Notes under the pieces: model-generated
The model's database searches: none
The model's input: the letters and a program-made list of their open reading frames with translations, nothing else
What the model was told of the DNA's origin: nothing
Made by a program: the position numbers and the translations under genes
Source: A07HB70 sp964512675
GTDB lineage: Archaea; Halobacteriota; Halobacteria; Halobacteriales; Haloferacaceae
Reading direction: 5' to 3'
Length of the DNA: 64,000 nt
NCBI GenBank assembly: GCA_964512675.1
Contig: CAZEJR010000010.1
Span: 1-64,000 of the forward strand
In this document: piece after piece, positions 24,370 to 32,802 of the stretch
Layout of the letters: each line of letters opens with the position of its first letter
Numbering within the stretch: the stretch's first letter is position 1

Positions 24370-26004
24370 CTAGCCCATCAGCTCGTTGAACCGCCGGACC
24401 CCCTCGTCGGTGCCGGCGACCACGAGCGCGTCGTCCGCCTCGACCCGGAGGTCCGGACCGATGGCGGTGAGCAGGTCACCGTCGCGTTCGACCGCGACGA
24501 CGGTACAGCCGGTCTTCGACCGGACACGCGCCTCGCCGAGTGTCGTCCCGGTCAGGGCGGGCGCGCTCGTCCGGACGACGGTGACCTGCGAGTCGAGCGA
24601 GAGCACGTCCTCGTCTTCGAGCACCGTCGAGGCGATCATCCGCCCGCTGACGGTCGCGAGCGACAGCACGTAGTCGGCGCCCGCACGGTACATCTTCGGG
24701 GTGCTCTGTGCCTCTTCGGCACGAGCGATGATCTCGACCTGTGGGTTCAGGTCCCGGGTCACGAGGGTCGCGAACTCGGTCGCGGTGTCGTCGGGGATCG
24801 CGAGGACAACAGAGCGGGCGTCGTCGACACCCGCCGCCCGGAGTGTCTCGACGTCGGTGGCGTCGCCGACGACGTCGACGTCCTCGCTCTCGGTCCGGTC
24901 GACGACCGTGTACGAGAGGTCCGTCTCGTCGAGCGCACCGGTGATGGTCTGGCCGACCTGTCCGTGGCCGACGACGACCGTCTCGCCGCGGTCGAACCGG
25001 CGAACAACCGAGCGCGTGAGCTCCTCGAGCTGCCGGAGCTGGTCCTCCGGGCCGGTCGCGAGCAGCACCGTGCCGTTCGTGATCGTCGCCTCCGGGTCGG
25101 GCGGGGTCTCGAACTCGCCGTCGAACCACGCGCCGATGACGTTGACGCCGGCGGTCTCGCGGATGCCGCTCTCGGCCAGCGTCTGGCCGGCGAGCCGGCT
25201 CTGTCGCTGGATCGGGAGTTCGACGATCTCGAACCCGTCGCCGAGTTCGACCACGTCGTCGAGGTCGGTCGTGACCGAGGTGGTCACCTTCGACGCGAGA
25301 CTCTGACCGAGCAGCGGGCGCGGCGAGAGCACCTCGTCGGCGCCGGCAAGCCGGTGATAGGCCGTCCTGTCTGGCTCCTCGACGACACTGACGATCGGGA
25401 CGTCCTCGGCCACCTCCTGCGCGGTCAGGACGATACTCGCGTCGACCTGGTCGGAGACGTCGGCGACGAGCGCGCGGGCCGAGCGGAGCTGTGTCTGCTC
25501 GAGACCGGCGATCGATGTCGGATCCCCGTGGATGACACTGTACCCGTCTCCGTACAGCTCGGTCGCGCGTTCGCCGTCCGGCTCGATGATGAGGTAGTCG
25601 ATACCGAACGACGAGAGCTCCTCGATGAGCGCCTCGGCACGCGGCGTGTGCGAACAGACGACGACGTGGCCTTCGAGGTCGTCGTCGACCGACCGGGGGA
25701 CGGTCGTCGAGAGGACGTCCTCCAAGAGCGGGAAGGCGAGCACCGGGAGCGCCAGGAAGATCAGAAAGACCCCGGTCAGGTTCATCACGGTGACCAGGAG
25801 GTTCATCGTCGCGGTCTGCCACGGCGCGTCCGACCCGAACCCGGTCGTGGTGTACGTCTCGACGACGATCCGAAACGAGTGGAGAAAGGAGAGCCGCTCG
25901 CCCTCGTACACCCGCATCCCGTTCTGGTAGAGGACGGCGTACAGGAGCATCGACCCGAACAGCACGAGCGTGTAGTAGACTGTTCGCCGCCGCCACTTCT
26001 CCAT
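24370..26004 (-). CDS. Potassium channel with tandem RCK (TrkA-N/TrkA-C) domains
   Basis: Protein of 544 aa. The N-terminus has two membrane helices (TVYYTLVLFGSMLLYAVLY and NLLVTVMNLTGVFLIFLALP) around a pore loop ending in the filter-like TTTGFGSD (residues 52-59). Two RCK modules follow: one from VVVCSHTPRAEALIEEL (about 113) and one from VVVGHGQVGQTITGALDET (about 345, with G-x-G-x-x-G). Each has a TrkA-C-type segment behind it (LAGQTLAESGIRETAGVNVIG and LTGTTLGEARVRSKTGCTVVAV). By family it is a ligand-gated K+ channel in the cytoplasmic membrane, assembled as a tetramer and gated by nucleotide or Ca2+. High internal K+ makes such channels natural in haloarchaea. Its stop codon abuts a foreign gene remnant. 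Confidence 0.92.
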   Translation of the reverse strand: MEKWRRRTVYYTLVLFGSMLLYAVLYQNGMRVYEGERLSFLHSFRIVVETYTTTGFGSDAPWQTATMNLLVTVMNLTGVFLIFLALPVLAFPLLEDVLSTTVPRSVDDDLEGHVVVCSHTPRAEALIEELSSFGIDYLIIEPDGERATELYGDGYSVIHGDPTSIAGLEQTQLRSARALVADVSDQVDASIVLTAQEVAEDVPIVSVVEEPDRTAYHRLAGADEVLSPRPLLGQSLASKVTTSVTTDLDDVVELGDGFEIVELPIQRQSRLAGQTLAESGIRETAGVNVIGAWFDGEFETPPDPEATITNGTVLLATGPEDQLRQLEELTRSVVRRFDRGETVVVGHGQVGQTITGALDETDLSYTVVDRTESEDVDVVGDATDVETLRAAGVDDARSVVLAIPDDTATEFATLVTRDLNPQVEIIARAEEAQSTPKMYRAGADYVLSLATVSGRMIASTVLEDEDVLSLDSQVTVVRTSAPALTGTTLGEARVRSKTGCTVVAVERDGDLLTAIGPDLRVEADDALVVAGTDEGVRRFNELMG

Positions 26005-26057
26005 GTCTCCCGGTCCGGGGAGGGGGTACTAAACCGTGGTGTGACGGGGCCTGCGGG

Positions 26058-26590
26058 TCACACGCGGGACGTCTCGACCGCCGGCGCGTCGAGGTCCACG
26101 CGGAGGCCGGGCGTCTCGGGGAGGGCGACCCGACGCGGCGCGCCTCGGCCCGGTCGTAGTCGCAGTTCGCGCCGACGATCGGGGCGGCGTCGCCGGCGGC
26201 GTCCCGGAGCGCCGCGAGCCCCCCGTCCGGGCGGACATCTCACGCCGGCGAACCCGCGGTCGACGTGGCCCGCGGCTCGCTCGGCCATCCGTGCGGGGTC
26301 CCAGAACGGGTCGCTCGCGTACGCCCGGAGACCCCGTTCCGCCCGTGTCGCCGCCGAGCAGGCGGTAGACCGGCTCGTCGTGGACTGGCCGGCGACGTCC
26401 CACATCGCGATGTCGACGGTCTGCTCCGTGACCGCCGGCGGCGGGCCGACGGCCTCGCCGACACCGCAGACGCCCGCGTCCGTCTCGACGACGACCAGAC
26501 GGGCCGACCGCGCGTCGATCGCCCGACCGCCGGAGACGCCGAGCGGTCGGTCCAGGTCGACCCGGAGCCGGACCGTCGTCCGTCCGGCTG
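26058..26590 (-). pseudogene. Decayed mandelate racemase/muconate lactonizing enzyme-like gene
   Basis: Reading the minus strand and hopping frames gives an enolase-superfamily protein. First VRLRVDLDRPLGVSGGRAID, VVVETDAGVCGVGEAVGPPP and VTEQTVDIAMWDVAGQ. Then a shift to VHDEPVYRLLGGDTG, and a shift back to RGLRAYASDPFWDPARMAERAAGHVDRGF. Then another frame gives VRPDGGLAALRDAAGDAAPIVGANCDYDRAEAR, and finally LPETPGLRVDLDAPAVETSRV and a stop at 26058. The catalytic barrel half is mostly missing: the jump from the first Asp strand to the C-terminal tail implies a deletion of about half the gene. At least three frameshifts plus deletion make it nonfunctional. Its 5' end abuts the stop of the membrane-protein gene at 26591. 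Confidence 0.75.
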
Positions 26591-27844
26591 TTAATCCTCG
26601 GGCGCGCAGGCAGCCGCGACACTCCGGCGGATCGTCTCCGGAGTGGCCTCGAACGGGCCGCGGTCTGTCGTCCACGCCGGGCGGTCGGGCGCGGTCGTCG
26701 TGCGACGGAACCGTCCGGACCGGTCGACCGAGATGCGCCGGTCGACGAACGTCGCGTCGTAGGAGAGCCGGTATCCCCGGACGAGACCGTCGTCGACGGC
26801 GGCGCCGGCAGAGAGGTTCCGCGGTGCGGTGACGCCGCGTGCCCGGGCGAAGACGGTGACGTTCTCGAACAGGACACCCTCGACCCGGTCGACGCCGCCG
26901 CGCTCGGCTGTCCGGAGCCGGACGCCCCGGAGCGCCTCGCCCGGGTCGCGCGGGTCGGGCAGGACGAAGAAGCGCTCGGTCGTGTCGTACGCCTCCGGCG
27001 GGACGCGCTCGACGGTCGTCACCCTGCCGGTCGCCGTCGCGCGGACGAGCAGGTCGTCGTCGGCGTGGAAGGCGACCGTGGTCTCGTTGCGCAGTCGGTC
27101 GGCGAACAGCACGGCCTCCGGTCCCTCGACGGTGATGGCAACGGTGAACGTCCGGCGGTCTCGCGAGATACAGCCTGCGGTGGCCACCCGCGACCGCAGG
27201 CCGCCGTCGGCGTTCCGGACCGTCCGCTCGGTGCGGAAGGCGTAGCCCGTCTCGCGGAGCGTCGCGGCGTGGGCCGTCCCGAGCGACGCCGGGGTCAGCT
27301 GTGGCGTCGCCGTGGCAGCCGGGTCGGCTGCCGACCGCGGAGGCTCCGCGACCGGTAGCCGGGTGGAGCGGTCGCCCGCGAACGCCGTTCCGGCGACGAC
27401 TGCGAGGACGAGGACGCCGACGAGCGCGACGGCGGCGCGCGTCGCCGGCGGCGTCGGGTCGGGGTCGTGACGCGCCGGGATCCCGAGGTGGCGGCGACAG
27501 CAGTCGTCCGCCGCCGCGGACGGCAGTCCGTACAGCGCCCTCCGGTAGAGGTCGTCCGGGTCGACGACGCCGGGGGCGTCCACGTCGACGGTGGTGACCA
27601 CGCGGTCGGCGTCGACGTCCGCCGGCGCGGGCGGACGCGAGAGCCGTCCGCGGCCGAACGGGCCCGTCCCGTCGTGGACGACGACAGTCAGGCGCCCGCG
27701 TGGCCGCTCGACGACGACCCGCCGCCCCTCGCGGCGGGCCGTCGCGCCGCGGGCAGTCCACGTGTCGGCGACGAACGCCGCCAGCGCCCCGGCGTCGAGA
27801 CGGCGGACCGCGCGGCGAAAGCGACGGCGTGGAATCGGACGCAC
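26591..27844 (-). CDS. Haloarchaeal membrane-anchored protein with outer domain
   Basis: Protein of 417 aa with a GTG start at 27844 (VRPIPRRRFRRAVRRLDAG). About 135 cytoplasmic residues come first, including ALAAFVADTWTARG and a basic/strand-rich part. One membrane helix (ATRAAVALVGVLVLAVVAGT, about residues 145-165) follows. The 250-residue outer region repeats beta-strand patterns: YAFRTERTVRNADGGLRS, RDRRTFTVAITVEGPEAVLF, DDLLVRATATGRVTTVERV and YRLSYDATFVDRRISVDRSG. The outer part resembles haloarchaeal surface lipoprotein-like domains with a YxYxT-type repeat, but I cannot name the family. Five bases separate it from livF, so it may be the last gene of the importer operon. Confidence 0.7.
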   Translation of the reverse strand: MRPIPRRRFRRAVRRLDAGALAAFVADTWTARGATARREGRRVVVERPRGRLTVVVHDGTGPFGRGRLSRPPAPADVDADRVVTTVDVDAPGVVDPDDLYRRALYGLPSAAADDCCRRHLGIPARHDPDPTPPATRAAVALVGVLVLAVVAGTAFAGDRSTRLPVAEPPRSAADPAATATPQLTPASLGTAHAATLRETGYAFRTERTVRNADGGLRSRVATAGCISRDRRTFTVAITVEGPEAVLFADRLRNETTVAFHADDDLLVRATATGRVTTVERVPPEAYDTTERFFVLPDPRDPGEALRGVRLRTAERGGVDRVEGVLFENVTVFARARGVTAPRNLSAGAAVDDGLVRGYRLSYDATFVDRRISVDRSGRFRRTTTAPDRPAWTTDRGPFEATPETIRRSVAAACAPED

Positions 27845-27849
27845 CGGCG

Positions 27850-28566
27850 TCAGGTGGTGCCGAGGTACAGCTCCGCGACCTCCTCGGAGTCGAGGAGGTC
27901 CTGTCCGGTCCCCTCGATGTGGTTCTGTCCCATGTCGAGGACGACCCCGCGGTCGGACTCGCGGAGCGCGCGTCGGGCGTTCTGCTCGACCATCAGGATC
28001 GGCGTGCCGGCGCCGTTGATCTCCGCGATCCGCTCGAAGACGTCGTCGATGAGCTTCGGCGCGAGACCGGCAGAGGGCTCGTCGAGGATCAGAAGGTCCG
28101 GGTCGAGCATCAGCGCGGTTGCCATCGCGACCATCTGCTGTTGTCCGCCGCTGAGCGACCCGACCGTCTGGGAGAGACGCTCGCGCAACACCGGGAACTG
28201 CTCGAACACCGCCTCGACGCGCTCGTCGAAGTCGAACCAGTCCTCGTCCTCGGCGGCCCACGCACCCATCCGCAGGTTCTCGCGGATCGTCAGGTCGCCG
28301 AACACGTTGTCGTCCTGCGGGACGTAGCAGATGCCGTGGTCGACCACCCGTTCGGGCGGGAGATGCGTGATGTCCTCGCCGTCGAACGCGATCTCGCCCT
28401 CCCAGGTGTCGACGATGCCGACGACGGTCTTGAGCAGCGTCGACTTCCCGGCACCGTTCGGCCCGATGACACAGACCATCTCATCCGCGGAGACCGAGAG
28501 GTCGACGCCGTCGAGGATGCGCGCGTCACCGTAGCCGCTGACGACGTCCCTGGCCTCGAGGAGCAT
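27850..28566 (-). CDS. livF: Branched-chain amino acid ABC transporter, ATP-binding protein LivF
   Basis: Protein of 238 aa. ABC ATPase of the LivF type: LEARDVVSGYGDARILDGVD, Walker A GPNGAGKST (about residues 36-44), the LivF phrase GICYVPQDDNVFGDLTIRENL, signature LSGGQQQMVAMATALM, Walker B LLILDEPSAGL and the C-terminal VVLDMGQNHIEGTGQDLL. With LivG it powers import through LivH/LivM. Its start overlaps the livG stop by one base. Importers of this class take up branched-chain amino acids but also urea, amides or other polar solutes, so the substrate remains open. Confidence 0.9.
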   Translation of the reverse strand: MLLEARDVVSGYGDARILDGVDLSVSADEMVCVIGPNGAGKSTLLKTVVGIVDTWEGEIAFDGEDITHLPPERVVDHGICYVPQDDNVFGDLTIRENLRMGAWAAEDEDWFDFDERVEAVFEQFPVLRERLSQTVGSLSGGQQQMVAMATALMLDPDLLILDEPSAGLAPKLIDDVFERIAEINGAGTPILMVEQNARRALRESDRGVVLDMGQNHIEGTGQDLLDSEEVAELYLGTT

Positions 28567-29330
28567 CAGACCTCACCTCCCAGATACGCCTCCAGCATGC
28601 GCTCGTCGGACTGGACCTCCTCGGGGGTGCCCATCGACAGCACCGCGCCGTTGTGCATCCCGACGACGGTGTCTGCGACCCGCATCACGGCGTCGATGTC
28701 GTGCTCGACGAACAGGAAGGTCATGTTGCGCTGGTCCCGGAGCTCGAGGATCCGCTCGAGCAGGCGGTCGCTCAGGTCGGGGTTGATCCCCGCCATCGGC
28801 TCGTCCAAGAGGAGCAGGTCGGGGTCGGCCATCAGCGACCGACCGAGCTCGAGGAGCTTCCGCTGACCGCCAGAGAGGTTGCCGGCGTACTCGTCGCGGA
28901 GCTCCCACAGCTCGAGCAGCTGTAGCAGCTCCTCGGCCTGGTCGCGCTGGTCTGCCTCGAACGCGCTCGTGCCGCCGATGCCGAGCGCCGAGGTCACCGC
29001 GCGCTCGCCCGGGTGGCCCTGTGCCGCCAGCAGCATGTTCTGCATCACCGACATCCCGGTGAGCTCCTGTGCGATCTGGAAGGTCCGGATCATCCCCTCA
29101 CGGGCGCGCGCGTCCGGCGAGAGGTCGGTGACGTCCTCGCCGTCGAACTCGACGGTGCCCTCGTCGGGGGTGTGAAAGCCCGTCAGGAGCCGGAAGGTGG
29201 TCGACTTGCCGGCGCCGTTCGGGCCGATGACGCCGACGATCTCGTTCCGGTCGACGTCGAAGCTCACGTCCTCGACGGCGACGATACCGCCGAACGTCTT
29301 CCGCAGGCCGTCGACGCTGAGCAGCGTCAT
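28566..29330 (-). CDS. livG: Branched-chain amino acid ABC transporter, ATP-binding protein LivG
   Basis: Protein of 254 aa from ATG 29330 (MTLLSVDGLRKTFGGI). LivG hallmarks are GGIVAVEDVSFDVDRNEIVGVIGPNGAGKST (the last nine residues being Walker A), ITTF-like GMIRTFQIAQELTGMSVMQN, signature LSGGQRKLLELGRSLM, Walker B LLLLDEPMAGINP, FLFVEHDIDAVM and the terminal LEAYLGGEV. It overlaps livH by four bases and livF by one, so translation is coupled. The frame extends far upstream as a shadow of livH and livM; the internal ATG is the correct start. Confidence 0.93.
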   Translation of the reverse strand: MTLLSVDGLRKTFGGIVAVEDVSFDVDRNEIVGVIGPNGAGKSTTFRLLTGFHTPDEGTVEFDGEDVTDLSPDARAREGMIRTFQIAQELTGMSVMQNMLLAAQGHPGERAVTSALGIGGTSAFEADQRDQAEELLQLLELWELRDEYAGNLSGGQRKLLELGRSLMADPDLLLLDEPMAGINPDLSDRLLERILELRDQRNMTFLFVEHDIDAVMRVADTVVGMHNGAVLSMGTPEEVQSDERMLEAYLGGEV

Positions 29331-30190
29331 CGGGTCGCCTCCCCGAACAGGCCGTCCGGGCGGAGCAGCAGACCGACGATGAGCGCCGCCAGCGCGACGG
29401 CGAACTTGTACTCCGACGGGATGACGACCACGCTCGCCTCCTGGAGGATACCGATCGCGAACCCGCCGGCGACGGCGCCCTTCGGGTCGCCGATGCCGCC
29501 GAGGATCGTCGCCGCGAAGATCGGGATCAGCGCGGTAAAGCCCATGTTCGGGCGGATCTGTGCGTCGAGGCCGAGCATGATCCCGCCGAGGCCGGCGATC
29601 GCGCCGCCGGCGATCCAGACGTACAGCACCAGTCGCTCGGTGTCGACGCCGCGGATGCGCGTGAGCGTCCGGTCGTCGGAGGCGGCACGCATCGCGATCC
29701 CGATCCGGGTGCGCCGGAGCAGGACGTAGACGGCAGTCAGGAGCAGGAGGCTGGCGACGATGATCGAGACCTGTTCGACGCTGTACCGGACGCCGAACAG
29801 GCTCGGATTTGCCTCCATCGGCACGTCGTAGAAGTTCCCGCTCGGCCCCCATATCGCCCGTATCAGGTTCCTGATAAAGAAGGCGACGCCGATAGACACG
29901 ATCAGCAGGGTGACCGGGCTGCTGGTACGGAAGTGCTCGAAGACCACCTTGTCGAGGAGGACGGCCCCGGCGGCCATCCCGCCGACGCCGGCGGCGATCG
30001 CCACCGCGAGCGGCAGTCCCATCTGGGCGTTCACCGCGAACGCGATGTACGCCCCGGTCGCCATGTAGTCGCCGTAGGCGATGTTGATGAAGTTCAGGAT
30101 GCCGAAGATGAGCGTCAGCCCCAGCGCGGAGACGGAGATGATGCTCCCGACGACGACGCCGTTCCAGACGAACTGTGGGTCGAGGACCAT
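29327..30190 (-). CDS. livH: Branched-chain amino acid ABC transporter, permease LivH
   Basis: Protein of 287 aa with about eight membrane helices. Family phrases are WNGVVVGSIISVSALGLTLIFG, LNFINIAYGDYMATGAYIAF, RRTRIGIAMRAASDDRTLTRIRGVDTERL (the EAA-like loop contacting the ATPase), ALIPIFAATILGGIGDPKGAVAGG and the C-terminal LLLRPDGLFGEATR. It pairs with LivM to form the channel. It starts immediately after the livM stop. Confidence 0.93.
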   Translation of the reverse strand: MVLDPQFVWNGVVVGSIISVSALGLTLIFGILNFINIAYGDYMATGAYIAFAVNAQMGLPLAVAIAAGVGGMAAGAVLLDKVVFEHFRTSSPVTLLIVSIGVAFFIRNLIRAIWGPSGNFYDVPMEANPSLFGVRYSVEQVSIIVASLLLLTAVYVLLRRTRIGIAMRAASDDRTLTRIRGVDTERLVLYVWIAGGAIAGLGGIMLGLDAQIRPNMGFTALIPIFAATILGGIGDPKGAVAGGFAIGILQEASVVVIPSEYKFAVALAALIVGLLLRPDGLFGEATR

Positions 30191-31150
30191 CTACTCCCCC
30201 TCCGAGGTGCCGGCCTGGAGCCGTTCGGCGTTGCCGAGCAGTCCCTCCGGTCGGTAGTAGAGGACGACGACGAGAACGACCCCGACGACCATCAGCCGGA
30301 TGTACGACAGCTGGTCGGAGAACGGGACCGACCCGGGGATGAACCGGGTGATCTGCCGCAGGAGGACGATGACCACGGCGCCGACGACCGCGCCGGCGTA
30401 GCTCCCGGCGCCGCCGATGATCACCGCCGCCCAGATCAGGAAGGTGATGCTCGGCAGGAACATCACGGGCGAGATGGCGTAGATGTAGTGCGCCCACAGC
30501 GTCCCGGCGAGGCCGGCGACGCCCGCCCCGATGGCGAACGACTTCAGCTTGAACTGCGTGACGTCCTTGCCCAGCGCCAGCGCCACGTCGTCGTTCTCGC
30601 GAATCGCGTGGAGCACCCGGCCGAACGGACCCTTCGACATCCGCTCGAACAGGAGGTACGTGACACCGACGAGTCCCCAGACCAGGAGGAAGTAGAAGGC
30701 GTCGTAGCTTATCGGCAGGGTCGCCACCGTCGACTCCATCGGTCGGGGGATGTTCTTCAGCGTCTGTGCGCCCGTGGTGAGCCACGCCTCGTTGTGGATG
30801 ACCAGCCGGACGAGTTCGGCGGAACTCAGCGTCACCATCGCGAGGTAGTCGCCCTCCAGCCGGACGCTCGTCGTCGCGATGAGGAAGCCGAGGGCGGCGG
30901 CCAGCACCGTCCCGACGACCATCCCGACCACGATCGGGAGGTCGAACCCGACCACCCGTTCGGCCAGCAGTCCAGCCTCCGGGACCGGCGTGGTGAGGAT
31001 CGCCGACGCGTACGCGCCGACCGCGAAGAAGGCCGCGTGCGCGAAGTTCAACAGGCCGGTGTCGCCCCAGTGCATGTTCATACCGATCGCCAGCAGGGCG
31101 TACACCCCTGCGATGATGCCGACGACCAAGAGGAGGTCTAGTAGTGCCAT
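30191..31150 (-). CDS. livM: Branched-chain amino acid ABC transporter, permease LivM
   Basis: Protein of 319 aa, polytopic. LivM features are YALLAIGMNMHWGDTGLLNFAHAAFFAVGAY, LEGDYLAMVTLSSAELVRLV, the cytoplasmic loop GPFGRVLHAIRENDDVALALGKDV, SITFLIWAAVIIGGAGSYAG and the terminal YYRPEGLLGN. It lies 103 bases downstream of the binding-protein gene, with no gap to livH. The spacer before it contains GC-rich inverted sequence near 31220-31240, which may dampen readthrough from livK so that the binding protein is made in excess. Confidence 0.93.
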   Translation of the reverse strand: MALLDLLLVVGIIAGVYALLAIGMNMHWGDTGLLNFAHAAFFAVGAYASAILTTPVPEAGLLAERVVGFDLPIVVGMVVGTVLAAALGFLIATTSVRLEGDYLAMVTLSSAELVRLVIHNEAWLTTGAQTLKNIPRPMESTVATLPISYDAFYFLLVWGLVGVTYLLFERMSKGPFGRVLHAIRENDDVALALGKDVTQFKLKSFAIGAGVAGLAGTLWAHYIYAISPVMFLPSITFLIWAAVIIGGAGSYAGAVVGAVVIVLLRQITRFIPGSVPFSDQLSYIRLMVVGVVLVVVLYYRPEGLLGNAERLQAGTSEGE

Positions 31151-31253
31151 TTGCGGTGTCGTGTGTCTGACGACCGTGTCGTGTTCGTGCTCATTGAATG
31201 TTGATGAACGTCCGCGATTGTCGCCCGCGAGACGGGCGGGCCGTCCGGGGGCG

Positions 31254-32591
31254 TTACGCGGTCAGCTCGTCCGCCGAGAACGTCGCCAGCTCGACCCAGC
31301 TCGTGTCGCTGACCTCCAGCACCGAGAACGGCCCGACGGGGTCGCCGTCGTCGTCGAAGTCCTGCGGGTTCGAGGCGCCCTGGTAGTTGATCTCGTTGCC
31401 GGCCTCGAGTTCGGACTTGCCCTCGGCGAACGTCGAAACCTCCGTGCCGTCCGGGCGGGCGACCGGGTTGACGTTCTGTGTGATCGTCTCACGGTCTGCC
31501 GCGCCGCCCCGCACCGCCGCGAGCGCGATGAGGTTCATCGCGTCGTAGCCGGCGGCGCCGAAGGTGCCCGGGGCCTCGCCGTGGAGGTCACGGTGGCGCT
31601 GCTCGAACTGGTCGAACGCCGGGCCGGGCGCGGGCGCCTGGCCGAAGATCGGGCCCTCCGCCATCGCGTCGGGGCCGACGCGCTCGACGAAGTCGGGCGT
31701 CAGCACGTCGTTCCCGAGGAACAGCGGGATGTCGGCGCCCGCCTCGAAGTAGTTCTGCATGAACAGCGCCGACACCTCGGTGCCGGCGGTCATCGAGATG
31801 ACGTCCGGGTCCGAGTCGATGATCTCCTGCACCTCGCTGCGGTAGGAGTCGGCGTTGATCTCGAGCGGGACGTCGGCCACCTGCTCGCCGCCCTGTCCGG
31901 TGAAGTAGTCCGCGACCGAGGCCGAGAACGACTGCGAGCCCTTGTCGTTCTTGTATGTCACCGCCATCTGCGAGAAGCCCTCGTCGAGCGCGTACTGGCC
32001 CTGCGCGCGGCCGGCGATGGAGTCGCTCGGGACCGTCCGCCAGAGGTACTCGTCGGGACCGCCGACGTCGTCCATCTGGATCGTCCCGGCGGAGACCGAG
32101 AGCGTCGGGAGCTGCGCGTCACTGATCGGCTGAAACAGGTTCGGGATAACCGAACTCGACGGGCCGAGCATCGCGACCACGCCGGCCTCGTCGAGCGTCG
32201 TGAACCCGGAGACCGCCGCCTGCGGCGTCGTCTCGGTGTCCTGCTCGTTGATCTCCACCGTTCGGCCCATGATCGTCTCCTCGTTTATCGACTGGAGCGC
32301 CACGTCCCGGCCGCGGGCGGCGTTCGGGCCGACCCAGCCGAGCCCCTGGCTGAACGGTGCGAGTGTGCCGACGGGGATCGGCTCGCTCTCCATGTCGCCG
32401 CTGGACCCGCCCGAACTGTCCGTGTCCTCCATGTCCGAGCTGTCGGTGTCCTCCATGTCCGACCCGTCGGAGCCGTCTGACCCGTCGGAGCCGCCGGAAC
32501 CACCCGACCCGGAACAGCCAGCCAGCCCGACGATGCCTCCGATACCAACAGCCTCGACGAATCGACGCCGCGGGATACGTCCATCTGACAT
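31254..32591 (-). CDS. livK: ABC transporter substrate-binding lipoprotein (LivK-like), Tat-exported
   Basis: Protein of 445 aa. The N-terminus has a twin-arginine signal (RRRFVEAVGIGGIVGLAGC) ending in a lipobox Cys, as is usual for haloarchaeal lipoproteins. Then comes a 45-residue tether of Gly/Ser/Asp with MEDTDSSDMEDTDSS repeats, and a periplasmic-binding fold type I: IPVGTLAPFSQGLGWVGPNAARG, ARGRDVALQSINE, VVAMLGPSSSVIPNLFQPIS, MAVTYKNDKGSQSFSASVA, EGPIFGQAPAPGPAFDQF and YDAMNLIALAAV. It binds the solute outside the cell and delivers it to LivHM. It is the first and separately promoted gene of the importer set. Confidence 0.92.
   Translation of the reverse strand: MSDGRIPRRRFVEAVGIGGIVGLAGCSGSGGSGGSDGSDGSDGSDMEDTDSSDMEDTDSSGGSSGDMESEPIPVGTLAPFSQGLGWVGPNAARGRDVALQSINEETIMGRTVEINEQDTETTPQAAVSGFTTLDEAGVVAMLGPSSSVIPNLFQPISDAQLPTLSVSAGTIQMDDVGGPDEYLWRTVPSDSIAGRAQGQYALDEGFSQMAVTYKNDKGSQSFSASVADYFTGQGGEQVADVPLEINADSYRSEVQEIIDSDPDVISMTAGTEVSALFMQNYFEAGADIPLFLGNDVLTPDFVERVGPDAMAEGPIFGQAPAPGPAFDQFEQRHRDLHGEAPGTFGAAGYDAMNLIALAAVRGGAADRETITQNVNPVARPDGTEVSTFAEGKSELEAGNEINYQGASNPQDFDDDGDPVGPFSVLEVSDTSWVELATFSADELTA
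32395..32480. repeat. Short tandem coding repeats in the lipoprotein tether
   Basis: TCCATGTC-containing units encoding MEDTDSS (twice, then a MESEP variant) and GSDGSD-type units lie in tandem here. They make a flexible acidic spacer between the lipid anchor and the binding domain. Such repeats can change length by slippage. Confidence 0.6.
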
Positions 32592-32615
32592 AGTACAGAC
32601 TGAACAGCGCTCTCA

Positions 32616-32639
32616 GTATTATAAATATTTATGATTATC
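32616..32639 (-). promoter_or_regulatory. Strong AT-rich promoter of the importer genes
   Basis: About 24 bases here are nearly all A/T, including minus-strand ATAAATATTTATAAT, at 25-48 bases before the livK ATG. This is the most AT-rich spot in the neighbourhood and fits a strong TATA box. The inner AAATATTT is palindromic and might also bind a regulator. Confidence 0.6.
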
Positions 32640-32802
32640 GTTCGGAGCTAGCAGGATCTGACCCGTCGAGGGCGTCTCGGCAGTCGGCGCACGGAGAGTC
32701 GTCGGGCGGACCACGACCCCACGGACCGCGCAGCCGCGCCCGGCGCGCCGTCCCCGTGGGTCGACGCCGGGGGGCCCCATCGCCTCGCCCGGCAGCCGGC
32801 GC

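Noticed and set aside
31160..31253. GC-rich inverted sequence in the livK-livM gap as a terminator
   Set aside because: The stem is imperfect and lacks a T-run; I only note that it might reduce readthrough.
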